In this document: positions 22,151 to 32,166 of the stretch, piece after piece
Layout of the letters: every line of letters starts with the position of its first letter
Position numbering within the stretch: the stretch's first letter is position 1
Assembly: GCA_026119935.1 (NCBI GenBank)
Contig: JALRMH010000001.1
Span: forward strand, 806,001-870,000
Direction: 5' to 3'
From: Endothia cerciana
Lineage: Eukaryota; Ascomycota; Sordariomycetes; Diaporthales; Cryphonectriaceae
Length of the DNA stretch: 64,000 nt
The notes under the pieces: generated by a model
Database searches by the model: none
Seen by the model: only the letters and a program-made list of their open reading frames with translations
Told to the model about the DNA's origin: nothing
Translations under genes and position numbers: made by a program

Positions 22151-23384
22151 GGAGCCGGGAGACTGCTGCCCGGCGTTGCTGTTGTATGTAGGTTGCCTCG
22201 TCGCCATGAATGATATCCCATTCCTTTTGTGAATCTTCTTCCCCCTGGGTGCTTCAGAATCATCACCACGCTGCCTGTGCGGCCCGCCACCGAGTCTATT
22301 GTGTCAGGTGCGCGCGAGTCGAGATCGGAGCGCGTCTCGGCTCGACAGAGCTCTGACGACCCCAAAGTGCGACATCTGGCGCTTTCAGGAGGCGGGAAGA
22401 AGAAGACCCAAGGGGGGCCAATAACAATGCGCCTTTTGTTGACTGCACAGGGCTGGCGATACCTTGGGGCTGGTGTCGCCGTAACAGTCGACACGAGAAC
22501 GCCGGAGGATCTCAGCGGAGTGGACGCAGAGCCGTTCCGACTATACCGACCTTTTCTGCTCGGACTTCATGATGGACTATATATAGATGCTGTTGAGGCT
22601 AGTTAAGTGAAGTTGTGAGGTTCACTGGATCTGGATGTGCACACGTGCTCTGTCATGTCGGAGATGACATATCGACAGCCTCCAGAGAGCTGTGATTGAC
22701 ATATATAACGACCGAGTACTGCTATAGTATAAAGTCTAAGCTTGTAGGCGGGGTTTTTCATTGGGCAGAAGCGAGGCACGTGGGGAGGGTGTCGAGGAGA
22801 GCCTCGACGAGACCCCAGGTTTGGAGTCACGAGCAGGGAGGGGTTCCTCCTGTCTTACCGCTCCTTGCGCGCGTGCGTCCGTCGTCATGAGCCCAACCAG
22901 GGCCCGTGTCCTACCGAGATTAACTTTCTTTCTTCCTTCCTTTTCCTCCTCTGGTCTTTCACCTCCTCGTGGCCCCTCTGACCATCCTACAGACATCAAC
23001 ACAGGATATAAAAATAATTTTAAAAAAAAATTAATCTTTTTCTTAATTTTTTTTCTAAAAAGAAAAAGAAGAAAAATGCTGCCCCGTATGCCTGACCTGA
23101 GGGCCAGCGCGCTTCAGAAATCGAGTTGAAACCACGCTGTGTGGGTTGACCGGCCTGGCAGCAGGCCCTGATGGACCGCTGACCGGTCTCACCAAAGGAC
23201 ACACCCACCGCCTGGCCCTGCTGAAACACAGAGCGGGCACAAGCCATGAGAGAGGCCGGACCCAGCCGTACGTGCCCGCTAAGCTTATGTCGTACGGCGC
23301 ACTAGACGGCCGGACGACGCTAAGAATAGCCCTCCCGCGATCTGTCAGACGAGCCGTCCATCAATCAGTGCTCCTCCCGGAGGG
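22151..23384. other. Spacer with an AT-rich patch, 5' of ATG22
   Basis: It contains the 3' flank of the DUF3602 gene and the promoter of the Atg22 gene. No coding region is supported; a 125-codon frame at 22229-22606 has no recognisable similarity. An abruptly AT-rich patch at about 22998-23080 contains an inverted repeat, annotated separately. Confidence 0.5.
23035..23069. repeat. AT-rich inverted repeat
   Basis: TCTTTTTCTT (23035-23044) and AAGAAAAAGA (23060-23069) are perfect 10-nt complements inside an otherwise almost pure A/T stretch, about 315 nt before the Atg22 start. Confidence 0.6.
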
Positions 23385-25697
23385 ATGGCTCCACACAACG
23401 ACCCCCATACCACCACCACCACCGCTGCTGCTGCTGCTGCTGCTGCTACTACAACTGGCTCCAGCTCCCAGCCCCGCCAGCAACGACAACAGCCTCCCCT
23501 GCTGCGCTTCCAGTCATACGCCTCCAAGAAGTCCTACGTATCCCAGGGCTCGGGCATCGAGGCGGACGACGAGCTCTCGAGGGACTCGCATGACACCGAC
23601 ACCGACACCGACACCGACAACGACACCATGTCACCACGCAGAGGCAGCAGCGCCGCCGCGCCAGTGCGATATCCAGGCGAGGACACGAGGCGTAAGTGCA
23701 CGCCGTGGTCCCGCAGGCCGGGGAGACGCGTTCTCTATGAGGTACTGACGGTCCATGGCAGCAACGAGCACGAGGGAGCTGAGAGGATGGTACATGTATG
23801 CTTTCGCGGCTGAGACCTATGTCATTTGTGGTGAGTTGGCCCCCCCCCCCCCCCTTGAGAGAACTCGTGAGAGTGGTATTTCTGACTGAGCTACAGCGAT
23901 CGGTATGTGGTCACCTCTTGAGCCGGTCCTGAAACCCGAGGTGCGGTTGGATGGGTAAACCTTCTGTGTTTCCGACCGCGCGCCTCAGGCTCTCTGCACC
24001 CCAGGGCAAGGGGATCGGTCGGATCTGAATACTGACAACGTCCAGGCTCGTTCATCCCGATACTTCTCGAGAGCCTTGCCAGGGAGAACGGCACCCTGCT
24101 CAAGAACGGGAAGCCGTGCGGCCCAAGTAATGACAAGACGAACGACGATGCGAAGCAGTGTGTGGTGCATGTCCTCGGGATCGAGATCAACACCGCCAGC
24201 TTCGCCATGTACACATTCAGCATCAGCGTACTGCTGCAAGCGCTGCTCGTGGTGAGTATCAGTTCCGCAGCGGACCACGGCCGGTACCGCAAGAAGCTCC
24301 TCCTGAGCTTCGCCTGGATCGGCAGCTCCAGCGTGATGCTGTACATCTTCATCTCCGAAAACCTCTACATACTCGGTTCTGTGCTGGCCATCATATCGAA
24401 TGTGGCCTTCGGCGCCTCGTTCGTGCTGCTGAACTCATTCCTGCCACTCCTCGTCAGGCACCATCCGAGAATGCTGTTCGCCGGCGGGCCGCAGCGTACA
24501 GGATCCCCGACAGCCGATGACGCTCCGGACACCGAGGAGACGCGGGTCCTGGAGGACAACAACTCCACGACCGGTCTCCTGCGCGACGAAGTCCGCAACG
24601 GGCTGACAAAGACGCTGACTCACGAGGATCAGACCTCGCTGGAGCTCAAGCTGTCGACAGAGATATCCGCCAAGGGCATCGGGATCGGCTATGCAGCCGG
24701 ACTCTTCGTCCAGTGTGTCGCCATCTTGATACTGATCCGGATGAACAGTACCACATGGTCACTCCGGGTTGTGCTGTTCATCATCGGAGCATGGTGGGCT
24801 CTGTTCACGGTGCCGGCAGCGTTCTGGCTTCGGCCACGGCCTGGGCCACCCTTAGCGGCGGGGGAGAATCGCAAGGGGCTCAGCGCGCTGATATCCTACA
24901 CAGCGTTTGCGTGGAAGTCACTATACAAGACAGTGAAGCTGGCACGACGGCTGGTGGATATCGTGCTCTTCCTTGGGGCCTGGTTTCTGCTGTCGGACGC
25001 CATCGCCACGTCATCATCGACAGCGATTCTTTTCGCCAAGACGACGCTCCAGATGGAGTCGTGGGCACTCGGGCTCATCAGTGTGATATCAACCACCACC
25101 GGCATCGCAGGCGCTCTCTCGTGGTCTTACATATCACGGCGGTTCAGCCTCAAGCCGCACCAGACGCTCCTGGCCTGCATTGGCTTGTTCGAGCTCATCC
25201 CGCTGTACGGCCTCCTGGGCTACCTGCCCTTCATCAGAGCCTGGGGGGTCGGCGGTCTACAGCAGCCCTGGGAGATGTTTCCGCTTGCCGCCGTATACGG
25301 TTTCGTGATGGGCGGCCTCAGCAGCTACTGCCGGGCCGTCTACGGCGAGCTGATCCCGCCGGGGTCGGAGGCGGCCTTCTATGCGCTGTATGCGATCACG
25401 GACAAGGGCTCGAGCGTGTTTGGGCCGTTCATCGTGGCCAGCATCATCGAGGCGACGGGCGAGATCCGGCCGGCGTTCTGGTTCCTGGCTGTCCTGGTGG
25501 GCCTGCCTGCACCATTGATCTACTTTGTCGATGCGGAGCGCGGGAAGCTGGAGGCGGAGCGTCTCGCCGACGTGATCGAGGAGATGAGGGTTCAACAAGG
25601 AGATGGGGGCGAGAGTCCTCACGAGGCCTGGGAGAACCAGGCTATGTTGGGTGGGCGCGAGGACTACGACCATGACAGCGATGTAGAGGGGAGGTGA
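23385..25697 (+). CDS. atg22: Vacuolar amino-acid effluxer Atg22
   Basis: Major-facilitator-like permease of the vacuolar membrane that exports amino acids released by autophagic breakdown. Exons: 23385-23691, 23762-23830, 23897-23902 and 24046-25697; 677 residues. The first 100 residues are a low-complexity cytosolic tail with an Ala run and an Asp-Thr repeat. The Atg22 core starts at RELRGWYMYAFAAETYVIC, continues AIGSFIPILL and carries about 12 hydrophobic helices, with an acidic loop after the fourth. The end is hydrophilic (EDYDHDSDVEGR). Exon 3 is only 6 nt (CGATCG); it adds Ala-Ile exactly where Atg22 homologues have two residues before GSF. Introns are 70, 66 and 143 nt with GT-AG ends; the second holds a C15 tract. 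Family call is strong; the microexon rests on homology and flanking consensus sites. Confidence 0.93.
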
Positions 25698-26981
25698 TCA
25701 AGACGATGTGAGGAGAGGGGGGGGCTCAGGGTGACCAGTGGGCCGCCCTCAGGCATAGCGACGGTGTTTGATGGCGCCTGGTGGATATGGGTTTATTTCA
25801 TTCGGGTAATCTGGTGCGAGGATTTGGGGGGGGGGTTTTTTTGGATTTTTTTTTTTGGATTTTTTTTTCTTCTTTGGGGTCTTGGTTCTGGCTCTTGGCA
25901 TAATAAGATTATATGTTAGGTATACTGCTGCGGTTCAGGAGTTCCTGGTGCTCGTGAGAGAATTGATTACATCGCTTATAGAGCACGGGTCCGCGAATAT
26001 GTCCACCGCGATACCTCAATGCGTCTGACTGTCCGCCTCTAGGCCTCGGTTGGGCACGGGGAGTGTCATCACGGATGAATCCCTCGGTATGGCCCCCGCA
26101 TGAACCGGTTGAGGCTTGGCCGTTTTTTGACGTCGTGAAACGGCGAGAGGTTCGGCTGTGACCGTCGTATGCGAGCTCCCCCGCTTCTGACCCAACGTTT
26201 GGACTGGGCACAAAAGTCCCCCGGCCTCTGCAAAGGTTCTTCTGCACCCCGCCTGCACCTTGGGGGGGGGGGGTCAGCCGAAGCTGCAAGCAGCTTGGGC
26301 CACCACCGTTGGACCAGCCCCGAGCTCCGCCAGCCACTCACCTGCAGCCGAGCAGAGCGCAGGCCTGTAGATAGGCCTGCAGGCCTGTAGGTCCGGGCTG
26401 GAGGTGCCCCGTACACAGCCCAGCAGTGTCCCCTCCCTCTGCCGTCTCCCCCGCAGGCCCCCTGTCCAGAGCAAAGAGCCAGACCTGAAGTTGCCAGTGC
26501 GACGCGCTCCCGAGAAATTTGACAACCTCCCCCCCCCCCCCCAACGGTGCCATTTGCGACGACGACGGCATCAGCCAACGTCCCCTTTCCATCGCCAATT
26601 GACGCCCGCGCATCCCGCAGACAAGCCCTTCCATCGTTGGAAGCTGCCGCAGGACCCTGCCAAAGCCTGCGCGCCCTGATCTCGGCCGCTCTGGTCGACA
26701 AGCCTGCCTGGTCAGTGATTGATTTCACCCGATCGGCAGACGCACGCAGCTGTTGTTCCCCCTCCCTTCCCAAACGCACGCCCCAGCCACTCCGCGCCGC
26801 ACTGCCGCTCGCAACAGCAGACCTCACGACAGACCCAACAACACCCCACCCGGCCACCTGGGTTGAGCAACGATCGAGACAGGTCGCACACGCCTCACGC
26901 TAATTTCACCTCCGATCACCTGCGATCCGCGGAACAGAGAGAGACCCACCCCCCCCCCCCAAAACAAAGAAGTCTTCCGAA
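25698..26981. promoter_or_regulatory. ATG22 3' flank and leader of the BAH-PHD gene
   Basis: The left part has runs of G and T around 25826-25870. From about 26170 to the next start the plus strand is C-rich with CA and CCA runs, as in a long 5' UTR, and has a short tandem repeat of AGGCCTGTAG-like units around 26361-26392. Homopolymers are G12 (26262-26273), C14 (26529-26542) and C12 (26949-26960). Minus-strand frames up to 262 codons here are low-complexity shadows. Confidence 0.5.
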
Positions 26982-28509
26982 ATGGCCACTGCTCGTAAGC
27001 GACCCCGCGACAACATCGACGAGGCAAGCCGGGCCGAGTGCCCCTTCTCCATACGCCATGTCGACCCCAGGGAGCGCGAGCTCAAGAAAAAGCGCAGACG
27101 CAAGGACGACGAGGCCGAGGGCGACAATCCCAAGATCCCCGTCCAGATGTCTCCCTTCGCGCCCACGGGCAAGTTCAAGACCCACGAGACCATGGACATC
27201 CACTACGCCGTCGAGCCCTCCAAGAGGTGGTCCGAGATGACCCGCTACAACAGCTTCGTGTGTATGTGAAGCCCCACGCTGTGCGGCCCCGTCCCTTGTC
27301 CGCCACAGCTCCACCACAGGACGCCGAGGCGCGGTTCTAACTTGTCGCGCTGCTACATAGTGAACGGGTCCAAGTACTTCAGCGATAACTACATCTTTGT
27401 CGCAAACGAGAGCACCATCGAGCGCCAGAAGTCCGCGCCCTCAGGGGGCCAGGCCGGCCCCAGGACGCACTCTGACGACGACTGGGTCGCCCGCATCCTC
27501 GAGATCCGTGCCAGCGACGAGCACCACGTCTACGCCCGTGTCTACTGGATGTACTGGCCCGACGAGTTGCCCTCTAATACTCTCGACGGCAAGAAGTATG
27601 TCTCCGGCCGGCAGCCCTACCATGGGCAGAACGAGTTGATCGCCTCCAACCACAGTAAGTTCGCGCGCAAGTCGGAGGTGCTTGTATCGGCTGACTGACC
27701 CTGGGGGCAACAGTGGACATCATCAATGTCGTATCCGTCACCCAGCAGGCGACCGTCAATCAGGTCACTGATGAGAACGACGATCAAATCCAGAGCGCCC
27801 TGTACTGGCGCCAAGCCCTCGACGTGCGCACCTTCGAGCTATCGGTAAGCTTCCAGGATAGTTCCGACTGCGGGTCGTGACCGCGCTAACACGACTCCCA
27901 TCACAGGCTGTGGACCGCGTCTGCAGGTGCAACGAACCCGGCAATCCGGACAAGGTCCTTATTGGGTGCCCCAACGAGAGTTGCAAGAAGTGGTTGCACG
28001 AGGAGTGCCTGAAGCACGAGATCTTGATGAAGGTCTGGGAGGGGCTTGGTGCCGACAAGCCCCACAGGGCGCCCGGCGTCAAGGCCGAGAAGGAGGAGGA
28101 AGAGGCAAAGCGCCCACTGAGTCCCGTCGAGCCCGGCAGCGCCACCGTCGCCACCGAGCTGCCTATTCAGGTCAAGACGGACGGGGAGGGTGAGACGGTG
28201 AAGGCGAGCGACTCGGTCGACGTCAAGGAGGAGCGCGAGATTGCCGCAGAGGGCTCCGCTCAACCACAGAATGGTCGGATCTCGGCGGCTCAGACTCCAA
28301 CGGGGGAAACACCACGCAGGGGCGTCGGCCGCGGGCGCAAGAAGGCTGACGACATGAGCCATAAGCCGTACGAGGGTCTCTTCGAGGCCACCTTCAAGCC
28401 TGACAACGATATGTTCGAGATCCAGGACCTGAGGGTCGGTGTCGAGGGTGGACAGAAGACCTGGCTGGAGGAGGTGAGCTGTCTCGTCTGCAGCACACGC
28501 ATCCACTAG
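26982..28509 (+). CDS. BAH-PHD chromatin reader (EPR-1/EBS-like)
   Basis: Nuclear protein combining a BAH domain with a PHD-type zinc finger, the arrangement of Neurospora EPR-1 and plant EBS/SHL, which read H3K27me3 or H3K4me3. Exons: 26982-27261, 27361-27654, 27714-27844 and 27907-28509; 435 residues. A basic stretch (KKKRRRK) near residue 38 may be a nuclear signal. The BAH domain covers roughly residues 75-235 (core VYARVYWMYWPDELP). The zinc finger begins with Cys241, Cys243, Cys256, Cys261, His266 and Cys269, and the last pair appears only at Cys427 and Cys430, near the C-terminus (CLVC). So the finger is interrupted by about 157 mostly acidic, disordered residues. Introns are 99, 59 and 62 nt with GT-AG ends. 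Domain calls are firm; the EPR-1 relation is inference. Confidence 0.87.
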
Positions 28510-29940
28510 GAGCTTGTTTCTCGCCTGCGTCGGGGGCTTGGCGCTTCGCGTCTGTCGCCTACCTCCTCACACCTCACGCCGAGGCTGCGAACGTCACAGA
28601 CTATATGAATATGCTGTCAGTGTCAAACCCATACCCGGCGATTTCGATCCCACCCAATATCAGCATCAGCGGTGTTTTGTCTAGCTGGGTGTCCTGCTCC
28701 AAACGGGCTCAAATTCAACTCCCCATCTTCGGCAGGAAGCAAGGATACCGGCCTACTATTGAAGGAATGATAGAAGGTCATGGTGTCGCTATGGGCACTG
28801 GGAAGAAGTACTGATCGTGAGCAGCCGGAGGCGGGCGAGGTTGTGCGGGGGGCATTGATACAGTTCGACATGCGATCTAGACCTGAGGAGCCGATATCTG
28901 GGAGGGGTCTGTAGGAGGCTTCTCCGTCTGTGTGAGAGTTCTAAGTTGGCTCGGGTTTGTTAGATCCGCGTCCAACTGGAGAGCTGAGTGGACATGCTTT
29001 GGGTTTCGGAATTTTGGTGTTTTCTTTTCTTTTTTTTTCTCTCTCTCGCTTGAAAGAAGAAAAAAAAAAAAAAGAATGCGGTTGTCTTATCCCTGTTGTC
29101 TTTCGAGATCGCAAGTACGGTGGACGGGCGTTGACAAGTGATCGTGCGCGGTGGTATGTTCTTGTTATCCCAGGCTGTCTTCGTGTTCTTAAACCTCTTT
29201 TTTACCCAGCGTGATTGCATCGCAACGGTCATGCCACGGCCTTGCTCGCGTGCTTGCTCACATTTTCGAGTACATAAATTTTTTTTCTGTCTCGTCTGTT
29301 GTCTCTCGGCTCAATGGTGATGAGCATGTCAAAACATCGCAGCCCCAGAAGAGCGCACGGGAAAGAGCGCAAGGGAGTGAGCGCGAGCACGCAACGTACC
29401 AAAGGCGTAAAGGGTGAAGGGAAGCGCTTACGAGCTGGGTGACCCGTCCGCTCACCCCCCCGGTCTGGGAAGAAAGGGAAAGGAAAAAAGAAAAGGAAAG
29501 AAAAAAAAAAAGGACAAAAAAAAAAGGGGGGGGGGGGGGACCAGCTTCTCTGCCTGCGGGGTGGGAACCTGTGTGGGCGCGCGCCGGCGGCGCGGGGGAG
29601 AGGAAGTGGTGAATGGTGACCCGTCCCGCTTGGCCCTTTCTTTTTAGCCCCCCGGGCCACTTACGCTCTCTTTGGACTTTTCTTTTTTCTTTCTCTCCTT
29701 TCTTTCCTTGTCCAGCCATGCGTGCACGGGCGGGAAATGACGGTGATCTACTTCGCAGTCGGCGTATCTGAGGCCGCGAGTTTCCCGTTCCCGCTCTGGT
29801 TTCCCCCTCCAGTGTTTCGATTGAAGGGGGGTTCTAGTTCCTGGTTTTATTGCTGCTGTTTGCCGATACCAGTGTTATGAGATTTGATTGTTGGCGGCCC
29901 CGGGGGAGGGGGGAGAGCGTGAAAATGGGAACGGGCTAGG

Positions 29941-29943
<3 letters not shown>

Positions 29944-29972
<29 letters not shown>

Positions 29973-29977
29973 AGTGA

Positions 29978-30015
<38 letters not shown>
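29944..30015. repeat. Compound (GT)n-(CA)n-(GA)n microsatellite
   Basis: About 28 nt of alternating TG is followed after a few bases by about 18 nt of alternating AC, then about 21 nt of AG. The TG and CA blocks are mutually complementary and can fold back. Confidence 0.9.
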
Positions 30016-30027
30016 AGGGAGGGGGGG

Positions 30028-30051
30028 TATATATATATACATATATATACA
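30028..30051. repeat. (TA)n microsatellite
   Basis: Two runs of alternating TA separated by a single C (30040), immediately right of the GT/CA/GA repeat. Confidence 0.85.
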
Positions 30052-30560
30052 CGATAGGGGAGGGCGGCCTATACACAAGATCTTGTTAGTTTTTGAGGAC
30101 TGTAAGGACGGTTTCTGCAAGCGCCCTTTGGAGTTCTCCGTGTACGACAGTTACGGGACAGGGCGCAGAGAGCTTGAACATATCACGCACGTAGGTAGAA
30201 GTGAACGAGCATGCAGGAGACCCTGAAAATCGGCCGGTCTTGACGATATCATTCCCTAATACATCTCCAATCTCAAGCATGCCTGTCTCACTTCCGAGCA
30301 CATAGACTGGTCCTTGTCTTCCTCTTTCCGAATTCATAATGCGAAAATGGTTGATGTCAACCTTAACCTTCCAACGCCCGCCCTTTCAAATCTCAAAAGC
30401 AGGACCTGTCCCGGTCGCCTCGCGCAGAGTCCAACAATTGCTTGTATAGTACAGGGCAGATAGATCTTGCCCACCTCCATGCCAATCCAGTCCCGGTCCC
30501 TCCTCACCCGATAACGCCATCGGACTCGACATCCGATGCCATGTCAAACACGTGCGACTT

Positions 30561-32166
30561 CTAGCCGGCCACGGTCGTCTGCTGCTCGGTGCCGCCCATC
30601 GCATCGTCGCCAGCGCCAGGGATGACCTCCTCCTCGGCCACATTGCCGTCCGCAAACTTGCGCTCGCTGACATGCTGGTTCGCGCCATCGGCCGTCCACA
30701 CCTTGTCGGGGAAAGAGCCGCGCTGGCCCTCCTCGTGCTTGAATGCGCAGTACCGATTTGTGCAGGGCTTGTACTTGCACATGACGGTGGTGTGGTAAAA
30801 GTCACATCCGGGCGTCTTGCAGTCACCGCCGTTGCGGCAGGGCGGCTTCGACGGGTGCTTGAAGGGGCACCGCTGGTTCTGGCAGTTGGGCCAGAACTTG
30901 CAGTCCAGTTCGCTCTGGTGCGCGACCTTGGTCGCCGGGGAAGGGTGCCGGGCGACGCACTTGAAGTTCTTGCACGCGGCGCCGAAGCTGCACACATCGT
31001 TGACGTCGACCGTTGCGCCGGGCGGTGCGGCAGGTGACTGGTGGGCGAATTTGCATTCTTTGTTGGTACATCTGAGGTTGAAGCGACAAATGCTGTCTTC
31101 CGGGTTCGCTGGCTCTCGCGTGGTGCCGCTCATATCAGCGTCATCGCCTTGGGAAGCCGAGTCCTTCTGGTGACTGTCTGCTGATTGCGCGTGGCTACCA
31201 TTCTGGTGGTGACCACCGCGGCCTCGAAAGTTGCCTCGTTGAGTTCGATCCATCAGCGACCGGCCACGCCCTCGACCGCTGAACCCGCCATTCGCCTGTC
31301 CGGATTGTGCCATCAACTGCTGCTGCATCTGTTGCTGCATCTGGTTCAACAGATTCTGTTGCTGTTGTAACACGGACATGACGTCGGGCGCCTGTTGCCC
31401 TGCCATCAAACCCCAGCCCTGCATGGTGCCCATACCCCCGTTCATACCCGGCGACGGCATGCTGTTCATGTTCGCGAGACCGTGCTGGATGCTGGCGGCA
31501 CGCGGGCCCGACCCCCTTGGCAGCCTGCCAGCACCCATCCGTGGACCTGTTGGTGGCGTGCGACTATGGGAGTTGATCCTCTCTGTTCCGCTGGCGCCGC
31601 GCACTCGATGCAAGACGGAGTCGTGCGTTCTGTCCATCGCCCGGTTTATTTGTCCCATGATGCGTTTCCCTCGGCCTCGTGTGTCGGTACCGTTGCGCAT
31701 GGCTTTGGGACCTGTGGGTCTGGTAGAAGTCAGTATCGCTATCAGTCAGACCTGCAAGTGTGCTGTGGACATACGCATTGAGCTCCCCCGGCCCTTCTGC
31801 CGGGGTCATGTCCATATCTTGATCGCCGTCCGCCGCGGCGAAGTCTGCCTGCGCCCCTCCAGCTGTGGCGTCGCCTTGCACAGCCGGGACACCGTACTGG
31901 GACGAGAGTGCGTCGATGGTGGTGAACAGCCAGTTGCAGAAGTCGCGCAGGCCGGCGTCGTCGGGATCTAGGCCGAGGAGGTCGGCGGAGAGTTCTTGAG
32001 CGACCTCATCTTGCGTCTTGCCATTGACAAGCATGAGGATGATGTATTCGGTGAGGGCGGCATCGTCAGCGCCGCCAGTGGCCCAGCCGTACTCCTCAAG
32101 CTTCGGCTGGATGGCCGAGTTGAGGGCGTCGGCCAGAGGAGTGTTGAGTTCGATTGCGACAGTCAT
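30561..32166 (-). CDS. nab2: Nab2-type CCCH poly(A) RNA-binding protein
   Basis: Nuclear poly(A)-tail-binding protein acting in mRNA export, poly(A) length control and transcript protection. Two exons on the minus strand, 31775-32166 and 30561-31719, separated by a 55-nt intron, give 516 residues. The N-terminus (about residues 1-95) is the helical Nab2 PWI-like fold (IQPKLEEYGWA through FCNWLFTTIDAL). The middle has the conserved RGKRIMGQINRAMDR block, a Gln-rich stretch and RG repeats. Five CCCH fingers lie at about 340-447, for example CRFNLRCTNKECKFAH and CKYKPCTNRYCAFKH. The acceptor used (exon resuming at 31719) is the one that keeps the GPKAMRNG frame; an AG 8 nt further downstream (within the exon as drawn) would break it. 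The start is the Met beginning the Nab2 fold. Confidence 0.93.

Larger units (their letters stand above)
28510..30560. other. Spacer between converging BAH-PHD and NAB2 genes
   Basis: Contains the 3' flanks of both genes and many simple sequences: A-rich and G14 runs (29500-29539), a GT/CA/GA compound microsatellite (29944-30015) and TA repeats (30028-30051). No coding region is supported; frames near 29229-29719 are translations of homopolymers. Confidence 0.55.

Noticed and set aside
26069..26857. 262-codon minus-strand ORF before the BAH-PHD gene
   Set aside because: Gly/Ala/Arg-rich translation of the antisense of a C-rich leader; homopolymer-derived Gly runs.
29229..29719. Two 140-150 codon minus-strand frames
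   Set aside because: They are translations of A, G and CT homopolymers (Phe, Ser and Pro runs) without any domain.
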